Shown piece by piece: positions 1 to 11,562 of a stretch of 64,000 nt of DNA (position 1 is its first letter; the number at the start of each line of letters is the position of its first letter). The notes under the pieces were generated by a model that worked only from the letters and a program-made list of their open reading frames with translations, searched no databases and had not been told where the DNA came from. The DNA lies in NCBI GenBank assembly GCA_037042915.1, contig CM073198.1, positions 3,162,001 through 3,226,000 on the forward strand, in the 5' to 3' direction. A program made the translations under genes and the position numbers. The stretch is from Auricularia sp. M13 (lineage: Eukaryota; Basidiomycota; Agaricomycetes; Auriculariales; Auriculariaceae).

Positions 1-114
1 TTTAAACCTCGGCTCACGATCGCCATGGCGTTGAAAGATCACGGCACCGAGAACGGTCTCAGCGGCACCTACACTGACCAGTGAGGCAAGAGCGAAGAGC
101 GGGGCAAGCATCAT
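1..114 (-). CDS. Histidine acid phosphatase, N-terminal exon only (runs off left edge)
   Basis: Reading leftward from an ATG at 114 there is an open frame of 38 codons that reaches the window edge. It begins with a typical secretory signal peptide (Met-Met, then a Leu/Ala/Phe-rich core ending VSVGAA, residues 1-18). This is followed by ETVLGAVIFQRHGDREP (residues 19-35). RHGxRxP is the phosphohistidine active-site motif of branch-2 histidine phosphatases (acid phosphatases, phytases). A hydrophobic strand directly after the signal peptide is the usual fungal arrangement. The His at residue 30 would be the catalytic nucleophile. The product should be a secreted or wall-bound phosphomonoesterase, but only the first exon is visible, so substrate class and integrity of the gene are unknown. 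A cluster of GATA-type sites lies about 95-150 bp upstream. Two consecutive ATGs make the exact start ambiguous by one codon. Confidence 0.72.
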   Translation of the reverse strand, partial: MMLAPLFALASLVSVGAAETVLGAVIFQRHGDREPRFK

Positions 115-1280
115 GACCGCACGCGTGGAAGCGGCACTTGCTTCCTGACCATTTATACTGGGGGCCGGCGAGTCAGGCCGAATGTTTGATGCACAGGGCA
201 ATCGTGATCTTATCTATCTTATCATCGGCCGAATCAGATCTTATCGGTCGATCTGATAAGAGACGACAGCGTACTTTGCCAAGGAACTCGTGCAATTAGT
301 GCAAGAACGTCTCTCTCAGGTGTATACATACCATCCATGAACGCAGTGGCGGCGTCAGATGGTATCCACGAGCTCGCGAGTCGGGATTTGCTCACTAGTA
401 CTGATGCAGCAGATGCCGCGCACGTTATGTTAACGCATTAATGATCATCGGCACTGGCCAGCCCCAGGCTAACCCTTCACATGAACCTACATACCATGGT
501 TGTACATGTCATGTCGGCGCTGCGGAATATTCTTCTCCAGAGGACAAATCTGAGATCCAACTCTGGAGTCTCCTCCCCATTCGTACGGTAGGAACTTTAT
601 CTTTGAGAACACTCGTCTCCAGACTTGTCCCCAAGGTCTCTATCACTCAACCATGTTGGTTTCTGACCGGCTTTAGACCCTCGAGAGGCTGATCGAGGAT
701 CATGGAACGGCTGGTGAGATAATGAGCGCGTGCTGGGCCACTCGAGCTGCAGCGCAGGAGCTCACCCCCAATCGCTACCCAATGAGACCAATCGCAAGTC
801 ATCCCACTCAAAACGGATAGAGAGATGGCCAGTTTGTTGGTATACAACCTTCGTCTGTGTGGTGATAGACTACAGGAGTCCATTACAAGTACAGGGCAAC
901 AGAGCAAGAGAGCAGGCATGCACAATAATAGAAGAAAAGGAAATAATACACGGAGCACAGTGTTCTGGCACGCACAAGCACCACATGGATTAGCAACTAC
1001 AAAATAGAGTAAGCAAGAGCAAAGTGGAGGTTGTAGCGGTGTTGAGAAATGGGGGATGTGTCCTTTACCAGCGGGCTGGCCATATCACTCGGCGGTTACG
1101 TTGGCCTCATCCCACGGCGCCGGCTGACGCCACGCCTCGTCAAGGTTGGTGTCAGCACGCGCATCGTTAAGTCGCGCGTTCTGATCCATGCCCTTCCGTG
1201 CCCTGCAGCGCACAAGCCGCAACTTAGTACGCGTGATCCCTGATCAAGAAATCAGCGGATGGTCCTAAGCCTGTCAATCA
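115..1280. other. Intergenic, no supported gene
   Basis: Between the acid phosphatase start and the 3' end of ATG1 there is no reading frame with credible coding features. The longest frames are about 60-100 codons, overlap on opposite strands and carry no recognisable motif. The left part is the acid phosphatase promoter with the GATA cluster. The right part should hold ATG1 3' sequence. Confidence 0.6.
209..260. promoter_or_regulatory. Cluster of four GATA-factor-type sites
   Basis: CTTATC occurs at 209-214, 218-223 and 240-245, and GATAAG at 255-260. These are four matches to the HGATAR core in 52 bases, one of them facing the other three. The cluster lies 95-146 bases upstream of the acid phosphatase start at 114, a normal promoter distance. 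Fungal GATA factors (nitrogen regulators, iron/siderophore repressors) bind paired sites of this type. That this cluster is used is inference. Confidence 0.4.
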
Positions 1281-4200
1281 TCACGACGCACAGTCACTGA
1301 TAGTCTTCCGATCCTGCTCCATGAAGGGTTTGCCTTCTTCCAGCATGTCGTCGCGCAGAGCATATAGGCACCACAGCGAATCCTCGTACAAGTTCTCGCA
1401 TTCATCGGGGGTCTTCGCTTGATCGAGGAGTTCCTTCCGAGCGGCCTCGCGCGACTTTGCAGTGGTCAGACGAAGTACAGCACCAGAGATAGCGCCAGTA
1501 CTGACCAGCTCAAGAGCATGCGTGTATGTCAGTTGTTCTATCCATTGCGAGGGCATAGATTGTTCATGTGGTAGCCATGTTTGAATCAGAGCCGCACGCT
1601 CATGACTCTTCATGAAACCGTTCTTGAACCATTTGAGCGCTGAAATTCAATTGTCAGCCCGACATGCGACGAGAGGGGCATCGATTGTCCGCACCTGCAT
1701 CGAATCCAGAGCCCAACAACTGTCCCGGCGGAATTCGCTCGTGGTACTCCCTGAGCTGATCCAGCGCCTTCTGCGAGAACTGCATAATCAAGATATACAC
1801 TGCAATCGCGGTTGCAGCTTTGTCGTCGCTGTCGCTCGCCCGCCGTTTCAAGGCAGCCATTCTCACTGGATCGGTAGTTGGATCTGACCGTCTTGTGAGC
1901 AACACTGAAGAAGCAGCCGACTATACGCACCTCGTGATGCCCGCAGACCCTCGAACAAGCCGTCCGCCCATTTGCCGAAGACATGGGTCTTCTGCGCGAT
2001 GTCCTCGAGACCCGCAAAGAGCGCGTTCTCGGCCAACTCTGCCTCAGTCGGTTTGCTTTCGATCGCGGGAACGTAAGCGGCAGGTGAAGGCGGCGTCGAG
2101 CTCGTATGTGCCTGCGTAGAACGTCGTCGTGCAAGCGCAGGAGATAACTGCGCAGCGTTCTCGCCCGTAGAATCGCTGCGGTGACCGCTAGCCGCACTTT
2201 CCACGCTGGAAGGACTTCCGGCTGACTGTCCTGAGGTACCCGTACCAAACAGCTTCTTGGACGCGATATTGAGCGCTTTAGCCAATGCATTGGACGCCAT
2301 GCGGGTAGGAGTATACGCCACTATCGGGTGTTAAAAAGGTCGCCGAAACAAAATGGTAGTGGTTACCTTGTGCATAACCATATTGTCCGGGCGGAGGAAA
2401 TATTGGTGTAGGCGCAAGTTCAATGTTCCTCCCTGACGGAGAACTTGGCGTGGACGACGACCGCTGTGCGGATGGCGATTCGGGAGGATAAGCCGTTGTG
2501 CGGGCCCGTGAGTGTCCCTGCTGCCGCGACGGCGGGTTCTGTCTAGAGTTGATCTCTGCTTGATTGGGTGAGCATAACTCGGCGTTTAAGCTGTGACGCG
2601 TACCATCGACCGCACGATTGAACTCAACAACCTTCGTGTCGACAAAAACGTATTCCCGCGTCGTTTCCCCCATGGAAGTGGTGAGGTTTGCGCCATCCGC
2701 GTCTAACGAAGGCCGTCCCAGTCGCGTCTGCTCTGCTATGGGTAATAGCGTGTTCTTTGCCCTGGGCGAGGAACGCATGGTAATTGGGGCCGCAGGCGCA
2801 AGTTGGGGGGCCACAGGAGGGAAGTTCGGAGTGGTTCCAGTTGGCCTGCGCTTCATTAGATTTTTCTCAGGTATTCGCGACAATAAACGTACGGAGAACT
2901 GGCCGGTGTCTCTGCACGGTCAGCGCTAACGTCTGCCCCAAGGTCTGTGTGCGCCTTATGAGTCCGCCCGCGGAAGTCGAATGGACTTGGGGGAAAGATG
3001 GCCTTCGGGTCAAGAACTTCCTTGGGAATTACCCGGTGTGCAGCCGGGATGTCCTTTGCCCATGCAGGGGCAGCAAGTGGTGGGGCATTGACTTCAGTCG
3101 CCCGAGCCTTGCCCTTGTCCTGTGACGAAGCGCGGTGTGCAAGTGTCGGGGCCACTAGGGGAACACTCGCGTCTTTCGTTGTCGCAACAGGTATTTCCGG
3201 AGTACCAGGTAACCGTGATGTCGACGCTGCAGATTCTGTATCCACATTCGATCGCGAAGTCAGATCCGTCTTGCTCGAGCGATGTCGAGATAGACGGGTC
3301 TTGGAGTTCGCAACAGCCGGACTGGAGAAGAAGTCCTCGTAGGTGGCCCGTTCCACGGGATGCCGCTTGAGAAGGCTGCGAATAAGAGCCTTTATGTCTG
3401 CGGGTACCGGCTTTATGGGAGCGCCCGTTGTGGGATCGACCTGCGCAGACGAAGGGTCTTCATCCGGAAACTTGACATTTGAGCGTGCGTTCTCGATGCG
3501 CCTCAAGAGCTCCATATGATTCTGTGCGCGGAATGGAGGTTTTCCGACACACATCTCATATAGGACAGCTCCTACGGACCAGAGGTCGGCGAGCGCGTTA
3601 TATTGCTCATAGCGAAGAATCTCGGGCGCCATGTACAATCTGGCGGAGATAGGTGAGCCTCTCTTGTGTAATGCAATTGTTTCACTCACGGTGAACCGCA
3701 CAGCGTCTCGGCCATCATCGCATTGGGGAGGCTGCGTGCGAAGCCAAAATCCGCTACCTTCAAGATCGGGACGCCCACAGGATGCGTGCCTTTGGCTTTG
3801 TCACTTTCGCTCTGCGGGGACAGCAGCAGGTTCTATCCAAGTGGTCAGCTAACTGCGCATGTCATAGAGCGCTGAGCACACCTGTGGCTTCAAGTCACGG
3901 TGAATGAGATTCCGCGAGCGTAGGAACTTGAGTGCACGAGCTGATAGAAGTGTCAGAGAATGATGTTGTCATAACTGCACGATCGCACCTAATTGCCGCA
4001 AGAAACTGCGAACGACGACCTCGTCAAGACCGCCTATGCGTGGGTGAGGATAATACATTGGTGGCTGGCCTGGGGCAGGAATATATTCCAACCCTTCGAC
4101 TCGGCCTCGTCGCTTGATATAGTTGGACAGATCGCCGCCCGCGCAATATTCCATGATAAGGTGTATTTCTCTAGGACGTTCCTACAAGGGCAGATAGGCG

Positions 4201-4578
4201 TGAGTTAATGGTGTGCATGCAACGGAAATGCAGCTACGCACTATGATCTCAATGAGCCGTGTAATGTGCTTATGATTCAATGCCTTGAGGATCTTGATCT
4301 CCTGCTGCAGGTTCTCGAGCAGCTTGGGCGTCAGTATCTTGCGCGATACCGTCTTGACCGCGACCTGCTCGCGGGTTTGCTGGCGACGAGGATAATCGGT
4401 CAGCGGAACATTGAGGCGTGCGTAGGCCAGGCCTGCACGCAGCATGAATGGCACGCACATTGTTGTACGCGCGATAGACGGTCGCGAACGAGCCCTTGCC
4501 AATTTCGTTGACGAGCACATACGGCAGTATGGCGTCGTCCGCGTTCGCCTGAGTGCCGACGGCAGTCGAGGGCGGCAT
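1281..4578 (-). CDS. ATG1: Autophagy-initiating serine/threonine kinase ATG1 (ULK family)
   Basis: ATG1 phosphorylates autophagy factors and nucleates the phagophore assembly site with ATG13/ATG17. The first exon (ATG at 4578) holds the glycine loop GKGSFATVY. Later exons give VAVKTVSRK with the catalytic Lys, [46 protein letters not shown] and [10 protein letters not shown], so the kinase looks intact. The ULK/Atg1-specific insertion after the YIKRRG block ([10 protein letters not shown]...) is present. The disordered middle carries [13 protein letters not shown] around 2615-2670; Y-V-F-V fits an Atg8-interacting motif, as Atg1 has in yeast. The C-terminal exons (1281-2320) match the Atg1 tail that binds ATG13, ending near [16 protein letters not shown]. 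About eight short introns; protein about 950 residues. An in-frame TTG upstream at 4608 is unlikely to be the start. Confidence 0.95.
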
Positions 4579-5060
4579 GATGGGGACAGGGTGGTTGTTC
4601 TCTGGCAACCTATGCTGGCGGAGTTCGACCGCGCAGCCGCGAGCTGAACAGGGGCCGTGTGTCTGGCAGGCCGGACAGCGCCTGGCAAGTCACTGTGCGC
4701 GGGTGCGAGGTAGAAGCTGCACGAGAGTCGCACTCGTCCGCCTCGGGCGGTTCGCACCGGGGGCACCGAATCTGCTGAGGTAAGCGCCCAGATGCAGCTG
4801 AGGTGCTCGCGCACAAGCGCCCAGCTCTGGCCAGGCTCTCCTACTCTTGAAGAGAGGGCACAATAAAAGTTCAGAAGGTGGCAGCGAGGCAATGAAGTCT
4901 CTATTCATCGTCATGCGAACCAAATCGAAGTGCATCCTCCGAGGATATGAAATTATATTGGATGTACGTAGAATTAATACGATCAGAGAGCGACGAGGTA
5001 TCTTCAGAGATGCGCTGAAATAGATGCAAATGAAAGAACGAGACAGTGTCTCAGATAACT
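4579..5060. other. Intergenic between GH105-like gene and ATG1
   Basis: Both flanking genes point left, so this stretch should hold the 3' end of the GH105-like transcript and the ATG1 promoter and leader. I see no convincing reading frame and no clear promoter motif. Confidence 0.5.
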
Positions 5061-6601
5061 TTAGAGCTTGACGCCCAGGTAGTCCCTCCATGCGGCCGCG
5101 AGCATGAGGCCTGTAATTGTGTTCAGACTTTCTCCTCGAACACAGGAAGCTGAACCAAGGGTACGAACCGAATGACTGCCCCTCAGTGCTTACGATGCCG
5201 ATGGCCTCCCATTTGAGCGGATCGACGAGAGGGGTCATCAAACCAAGCTCGTCAATGCCGTTGACAATCGCGTCGCGAATCTTGCCTAAAGATGGAATGA
5301 GAACTCGAAATAGTAGGGAAAGCTGTCTTTGAACTACTCACCAGCGGGCTTGGTGTACTTGTCACCGAACTGCTTCGGCCAGAGGGTAGCAGCGCGGTAA
5401 GCGACCGATGCAAGTGCCGCCGACGCCGCGGCATCGCTGAAATCCGCGCCACCGGGCTGGACGTAGTCCGGAAGGAGACCATCGGGCTTCTATATGCAAT
5501 GGTGAGATGCGATGGTCGGCGATAGGAGGAAGACGCACGAGAGCTGGGAAGATCCCGTCGAGGATCTCCTGCACCCAGTTCTTGAGGTCCGTCAGCTGAG
5601 AGGTCATCTCACTCGCGTATGGAGACTTCTCAATCGTCGCCGCGACCTGGAGAATTCCCTTGGCAGCCCAGGCGTTGCCTACATAGAACGTTGATATGCG
5701 TAGCCACATGATTGCGTAACAAACGTACCAGTCAGCCAGATTCCGCCGTCGTACCACTGCTTATCGTCGTCGGAGAAGAGATGTCCCCATGCAGGGCCGT
5801 AGGGTGCATCCTTTCTGAGGAGACCGTCACGGTAGAGTCGGCACTGGTCGTAAGCTTCCTGCACCAGCGTCTGGTTTCCGGTGACAACGCCGTAGTACGC
5901 GAGGAAAGGAAAGCCCATGTAAACTCCGTCGGCCCAATACTGCTTGGTGTCCATGCGGTGGGAGATAGCGCCAGTGGACGTCCGTGGGACGTCGTTGAGG
6001 ATCTTGAAACCGCGTTTAACGGAAGCGCCGGCAACTTACTAGGAATCACAACGTACGAGGTTCAGTTGTTTCTCAGCAGCGGTGGCCCAGTAATCCTTGC
6101 GGCTGGGCTGGGTGATCATGCCTTTGAAGTCGTCAGCAGTCGCATTCTCGGGCGGATGGGCTTGACGTACCAAGAACAACACTGGGACCGGAGGAAGCGC
6201 CGTCAAGCGACGCACCGTCCAAGCCGTCATTAATCATTTGGGAGAGACGGCCATCCTCGGACTGGCGGACGACGGCGCTGATGGCGAAGTGAAGAACAGA
6301 GGCGGGAAGCTTGCCGATCGACTTGAAGGGGCTGCGACCGAACACGCTATACTCCGGGTAGTCCCATTCCAGGACAGCCTGAGAAGCGGTACCTTGCTCC
6401 CAGCTATATTGTTCGTTGATTTTTGCTCGGAAGAGCAGGTTGGAGATGTGCACACCTGGTACGAATAGAGCCCTCGAAGACGCCGCGAAGCAGCTTCAAC
6501 TTGGATGCCTTGTCATTAAAGAGCTTCAATTCGGCGCTCAAGGCGGCAGCGCTCGCGAACGTGACGAGACCGAGTAAAGAAAGTGAGGCAACAGCGCGCA
6601 T
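5061..6601 (-). CDS. Secreted GH105-like unsaturated rhamnogalacturonyl hydrolase
   Basis: The start at 6601 gives a signal peptide (MRAVASLSLLGLVTFASAAA, residues 1-20), so the product is probably secreted. Later exons give WEQGTASQAVLEW, then DTKQYWADGVYMGFPFLAYY with the W-x-D-x-x-YM motif typical of the alpha/alpha-barrel GH105/GH88 unsaturated glycuronyl hydrolases. These are followed by GPAWGHLFSDDDKQWYDGG, NAWAAKGILQVAATI and a final TITGLMLAAAWRDYLGVKL. Known GH105 enzymes remove the unsaturated galacturonic acid left by rhamnogalacturonan lyases, which suits a plant-wall-degrading fungus. Substrate is inferred from the family only. About five introns; protein close to 400 residues, normal for the family. 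It stands alone: no other pectinolytic gene is in the window. Confidence 0.8.
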
Positions 6602-7447
6602 AACGGGAAAAGGGAGCCACAGGAAGCGGTGGGTGCTCGTACGCGCGCGCTCCGCAAATTTAAAGGCTGGACAAATTTCCTTACATACGATATTCCAGTC
6701 ATCGTGATGGAACGTCACTCTGGAACCATGATCAGATCATGGGATTTGAAGATTCTCGTGGATCCGCTGTGCGCAAACGACCGGAAACGGCGCTGCGCAT
6801 GACGGTCTCCTCGGTCTGCCATAGCACGCGCATCCACCGTTCGCCGCATACCAGGACGGCCTTCAGGACGTCGATTAGTATAGCCGTAGGCACGATTCCA
6901 AGTCGAAGCCGATCGAGAACGAGGATTTCTTTCACGTTGCAAATCGGGAAGGATTCACACAGGCCGAAGAGAGCCGGTGTCATTAGCAATCCACTGTATT
7001 CTCCCATAACGCCGGCCCGTAGCACCCGATCCTCTGTGACGGGCTCTCAAAATCCTCTACCATTCCCACTTCCCATGCTCGTCAAAGTCGTCGTTACGAG
7101 GTTGATAACAGATGTCTTTTGCTCTTGAGGAGGCTGTCTCGTTGGTCTACCGTAGTCCGCAGCGTGCCAAGAGCGCCGGTGATCGCTTAGATTCCCTGAT
7201 CCCAAGAGATAAAATGCAGTGGAATCAGATTTTGTTTCTTTTATAGTAGCCTACATGGCCGTTTAGATAGAGCCCGAGGAGAACCTTGAAGCTTAGAGGC
7301 GTTCATATGTGAGCCTATAGCTTCTATAGGGTTCTGCATTATTCATGCCATGCCAGATTTGGTAGTTGGCTTCTCACTTGCAAGTATCTATTATCCTAGC
7401 GAATGCTTTGCAGACGTTAACTTTTTGAAGTGCTGGACCGGACTTGT

Positions 7448-7462
7448 GCGCTGACTCAGCGC
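7448..7462. promoter_or_regulatory. 15-bp dyad containing TGACTCA (Gcn4/AP-1-type site)
   Basis: GCGCTGACTCAGCGC is perfectly symmetric around one central base (7-base arms) and contains TGACTCA, the consensus of fungal bZIP Gcn4/Yap-type factors. It lies about 287 bases upstream of the SDR start. A single occurrence of a 7-mer is weak evidence; the extended symmetry raises it slightly. Confidence 0.4.
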
Positions 7463-7473
7463 CTGAACACGAA

Positions 7474-7510
7474 GCAAGTTGTTTGCCCTTAACAGAGACA
7501 AACAACTTGC
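7474..7510. repeat. Perfect 12-bp inverted repeat, 13-base loop
   Basis: GCAAGTTGTTTG at 7474-7485 is exactly inverted as CAAACAACTTGC at 7499-7510. It could be a paired regulator-binding site or a hairpin in a leader RNA. It sits only 11 bases from the TGACTCA dyad, about 240 bases upstream of the SDR gene. Confidence 0.6.
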
Positions 7511-7748
7511 GAACCCGAATGGCCTAAACCAACTGCAGGAAGACATTGTGTCATAGACAGAGCGCTACAGTGATGGGTATATGGGGCTTACAGCTACACT
7601 CTAGGAGAGTTGCTTTGGAAGCAGTCTTATTCATGCAAGCTTTGCCCGAAACCGTACGCTGCGGCATCTTGGTCAGCTCGACGTATATGCTTTAAAGACT
7701 GCGGGGAGCTCTAGTGAACCACGAATTCGATAGCGCCACAGCAGCAAC

Positions 7749-8706
7749 ATGTCTCCCACCGTTATTATGACTGGAGGTGCCAGGTATGATGCCCATCCCA
7801 ACAAGTCAGCCAGGATTAACGGACCGATGATAGAGGCATCGGCCTGGCTGCAACGCAATTCCTGCTGGAAGAGGGCGCTGAGGTCGTCGTCGTCCATCGC
7901 TCAGACACGACCGAGCTCAGCGAGCTTGCTAAGAAGTATCCGAAGACTCTGCGTACTGTGCTGGGTGATCTGTAAGTACGCCCATTTGTCGTGGTCGCGT
8001 CGCGTGGGCCCCCCGCTCACCCGCACACGGCGTACTAGCGCACAGCCCGACGTTATCAAGCGCACCATCGAAGAGGCCTTGAAATTCTCGGACCACGTGG
8101 ATGCCGTCGTCTTCAACGCCTCGGCGAACCCGGGAGTCGGTCTTGTGACCGAGCTGCCTCTGGAGGATTGGTACAAAACGTTCGAGGTCAACGTGTTCGG
8201 CGTTGTGCGGTTCCTCCAGGCACTGTTCCCTGTCATGAAGGATGGCGCCAGGACCATCATTGTCAGTAGCCTCGCGGCCGAGATTGGGGCAGTGGCAGCC
8301 GGGCCCTACGCCGCGTCCAAGGCCGCGGCCAACAGCCTGAATCGGTACGACGTTGTAACCTCGCATGTGTCTGATTCGTTATGCCGATTGCATCTCCACA
8401 GGACTCTGGCAGCAGAGAGGCCTAACCAGATCTTTGTCGCGCTGCATCCAGGAGGAGTGCGCACAAAGGTGAGCCAGGCTCGCGTCAATGATACCAGCCG
8501 GTGACTAATCTATATCGCAGATGCAGAACGACTTTGCCACCAGAGCGTCTAAGCATCTTTCAGACGAGCTCAAAAGCAGGCTATTCGATGGCCTACTCGA
8601 GCCTGAAGTGCCAGGGCGCGTTATTGCCAACCTGGTGCAGCGCGCTCCTCTCGAGCTGTCCGGCAAGTATTTCCACTGGGACGCGCCGGAGATGGTTGCT
8701 CTGTGA
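7749..8706 (+). CDS. Short-chain dehydrogenase/reductase (SDR)
   Basis: An NAD(P)-dependent oxidoreductase of the classical SDR fold. Exon 1 is very short and ends inside the cofactor loop: splicing joins MSPTVIMTGGAR to GIGLAATQFLLEEGAEVVVV, restoring TGGARGIG. A second short intron follows near LGDL. Then come VVFNAS (the SDR NAG/NAS motif), EVNVFGVVRFLQALFPVM, the catalytic Ser in IIVSSLAAEIG and the YAASK catalytic Tyr/Lys pair. The tail runs through FVALHPGGVRTK to a last exon (8521-8706) ending FHWDAPEMVAL. Length about 250 residues, normal for classical SDRs. HRSDT after the second strand hints at NADP preference, but the substrate cannot be told. No neighbouring biosynthetic genes point to a pathway. 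Confidence 0.9.
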
Positions 8707-9753
8707 GACTAGATCGTGTGTATGTCGCGCAAGGTTCATAGTCGGACAGAGTTAATACCTCCGGCGCTCAGTACAGTGGTTTTGCCTTCTCGACATTGGC
8801 GATATTCTGAATCAGCAGGGTACCATGAACGATGAATGAGCAGGAAGCCAACGTCGTCCAATTACGAGAGCCTACGCGAAGTGTCCGGAGTGGTTTGACG
8901 CAGGAGACTCCCGATGCTGACGATCACAGCACCGGGTTTAGACGCGCCAATATTCACGAATTTAGCGGCTAGCGAGATCGCAAGTGCACAGGCGTGTGTG
9001 CAGCGAAAGGTCACTTCCCATTATCGCGCATCATGAAAGTCAAAAGAGTTGGGAGTTCGTGCGACAGCGAGCAAGAAGGAGCCAAAGGTCCCAAACACTG
9101 TGGACAGTTCGAAACGAAGCATTCATGGATGTCAGAGTGCAAACGGCGAGAATCTGTTAGATGTTGGGACACGTCCATGCTCGCAGATCGCATAACCAAC
9201 TGGGGCACATTTGGCAACGATCTGCTTCTGCTGGACCCGCATCCGCAATGCTAGCAGATGCTGCCTGAGCTGCAGAGCAATAGAGAGCGTCGTTCTGAAG
9301 GCAACTCGAACCAGGCGGGGCAGCGGGTGCGCAGGCTGGCACAAGCGCAGACTGCGAGCAAAATAACGACCACCGGGCCATGATTGCGTGGCGCGCATCT
9401 GGAAGCAATGAGGCTGGGGTACGTTCCCGCGTGATAGCCTCAGTGGATGGGCATGAAGACGGGAATGGCTGTCAAGTTGGACGCATCGAGCAGCTGAGAT
9501 CGCCATGGGGGCAGTGACGCGTTGTTTCAGCCATTCAGGACCGAGCAGAAGCCAGGCAGAGACAGCAACAGGCTGGTTCGACGGGGTTCGACGGGAATGT
9601 CGGGAAAGAACAGCGGTCTCGGGCACAATGCGGAAGGGAAGAGGCGATGCGCTGCGCGCCGGGGAAAGCCTCGGCCGCGCCCTCACCTGAACTCCCACCA
9701 CACCATTTACTTAAGTAATTCTCCAAAGCCTCTGTATTTCTCCCAACTGCACC
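8707..9753. other. Intergenic, no supported gene
   Basis: About 1.05 kb between two rightward genes. A 189-codon open frame on the minus strand (9132-9701) starts with GTG, has no motif and is Arg/Leu/Ser-rich as expected of random GC-rich sequence. The last 100 bases or so should be the promoter and leader of the tetraspan gene. Confidence 0.5.
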
Positions 9754-11164
9754 ATGGCTACCCGTCCTCCCATCCCGACAGGTGCGTCCGCCAGGCAGAC
9801 TGGCTCGAGTAGCAATCGACTGACGCCTGCACCAGGAAATCCGCCCACATACGCATTTGTGACGAGGGTGTACAGACGCAGCCTGCGGCCCGTCGTCATC
9901 ATCTCCGCCCTCGCGTCTGCAGTATGGACTCTGCTCTGGTGCGTGTCTTTCCATCGCAGTCTTCCACTGTCTTACCGTACAATGCGTGGCAGGGGGGTAC
10001 GGCCGGCTCGGGCTTGAGGCTATGCGCGTCCTCGATGACTGACGCCCGTCCTGCGCAGGTGTCCAATTTCCAGGACATCAACTCTGACAAGGACAACTGT
10101 GCGTCGGCTTGCAGGCATACTGGCACCGCGGCTGGCGTCTAACGTCATCGGCTCCATTGATCAGCTCTGCCCATGTTCGTCCCGTTCGACATTGCGCTCG
10201 GCGCCATCTTCATGGGTGCCTTTGCAATCGAGTGTTTTGGCGTCTTTGCGGCGACCACGGTGCGTACTTGGAAACCGATTGCATTTGCTGCGCCGCCTCG
10301 TGTTCGGGAGAAGCTGACCTGCCATTGCTATTGCGAAACAGCAACGACTCAACTTGGTCCGGCTGTACTCTTTCCTGACCCTGTTCGCGGCACTGCTGGT
10401 CTTCGCTGCCCAAGTCATCTCCATTATCTTGGACTTCAAGTACAAGGTATGGTCGTGTGAGGAGCTGTCGGGCCATGATGTCTGACCGATGCGGTCCAGA
10501 ATACCCTCCTGGACATGTGTGTTAAGGATACCACCAACGCTACTATTTTTGTAGTATGTATCCTGCCGCCATCGCTTTGGGGGGAAACAGGGCTAATGTC
10601 CATTGCGCCGGCAGCCGCACGGATGGTGGGGAACGACGAGGGAGACACTTACTCCCGACGCCGCACGCCGCTTCTGCAGCAGCGCTATGAACCGCAACAT
10701 CTTTGCCGACTTTGCATGGCTCATCGTCTCCACGAGTGCGTCGTACACATTATCACACTTTCTGTCTTCATGTCATTGATCGGCGTGCTCGCACAGTCCT
10801 CTCGCTCCTGTTCGCCAGCATCGTCTTCGCGTTCTACCGCCAGCTTCTGGACCCCGCAAGCATGGCTTACCCGCGTGCGCCGTCAGATCAAATCCGCATG
10901 CAGGCATTCCAGGGCTATCCCGCGCCCGCGGGCCCGCCGCCAGGACGTGGCTACCAAGAAGACTACGTCCCGCCGTACGACCCGCACAAGCTGCCCGGTT
11001 ACGACGCCCAAGGCCGCTCGTCGCCGCTGGAAAAGCAGGAAGAGGAGCAGAAGACGTGGGGCGCGGAGGCTGCTGCCGCCCAGCAGCAATCGTACGCCCC
11101 TCCGGCAGGCCCGCCGCCCGGGCGCGCCACGAACCCGTTCGAGCGTCGGGCAGAAGATGTTTGA
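9754..11164 (+). CDS. Tetraspan membrane protein with Pro/Gly-rich C-terminal tail
   Basis: I do not recognise a named family. Splicing at least six short introns gives a protein with four predicted membrane spans: VVIISALASAVWTLL; the IALGAIFMGAFAIECFGVFA segment; the block from YSFLTLFAALLVF to ISIIL; and the block from FADFAWLIVST to FAFYRQ. Between spans 3 and 4 is a lumenal or extracellular loop with Cys residues (LLDMCVKDTTNATIF and ARRFCSSAMN) and a possible N-glycosylation site (NAT). The cytoplasmic tail is rich in Pro, Gly and Gln and repeats AGPPPGR twice (in YPAPAGPPPGRG and YAPPAGPPPGRA), ending NPFERRAEDV. NPF is a known EH-domain ligand, so an endocytic or trafficking role is possible but unproven. 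Splicing around 9940-10080 is the least certain part; an extra small exon ending at the GGG before 10000 keeps the frame. Confidence 0.7.
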
Positions 11165-11562
11165 GATGATTCGGACGATGTGTTCTTGTGTACGAGTACC
11201 ATACGACATACATACGATCCTCCCTCACTTGCAAGTATTCCTAACGGACTTGGTAGCTAGTTGACAATCTTATCTTGTGCTTCTTGAATAGACGTTTCGA
11301 GCGGTCTCTGCGAGACTGCTGTGAGTTCAATGCAATTGAACATCAATTTGATTGGCGTTGAAGACAGCGTAACGCGCAATAGCATCGCAGAGGAACGGCC
11401 AAAGGATTATCGCCCAGCGCAAATCATGCTCATTACGAACGGCCAGCGAGTCTCAGCGCATAGCGACTTCCTCGGTCGTTTTCATAAGGCAATGGAGGAG
11501 AGCGAATACACATGGAGGGGCATGGACACCGAAAGCAGCAACCGTAGCGCAGAGGGGCGCGT
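11165..11562. other. Convergent 3' region between tetraspan gene and RPL34
   Basis: The two genes end tail to tail about 400 bases apart. A plus-strand frame (11321-11680) runs into the antisense of the RPL34 end, has no motif and is judged not to be a gene. Transcripts may overlap here. Confidence 0.5.

Larger units (their letters stand above)
6602..7748. other. Intergenic between divergent GH105-like and SDR genes
   Basis: About 1.15 kb between head-to-head genes, so it should contain both promoters. Two overlapping antisense frames (6739-7128 plus and 6732-7025 minus) are open for 95-130 codons. Neither has a recognisable motif, and the minus frame opens with GTG, so I do not call a gene. 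A 15-bp dyad and a 12-bp inverted repeat lie at 7448-7510 and are listed separately. Confidence 0.5.

Noticed and set aside
9132-9701. 189-codon minus-strand frame
   Set aside because: Begins with GTG, no conserved motif, no plausible splice partners.
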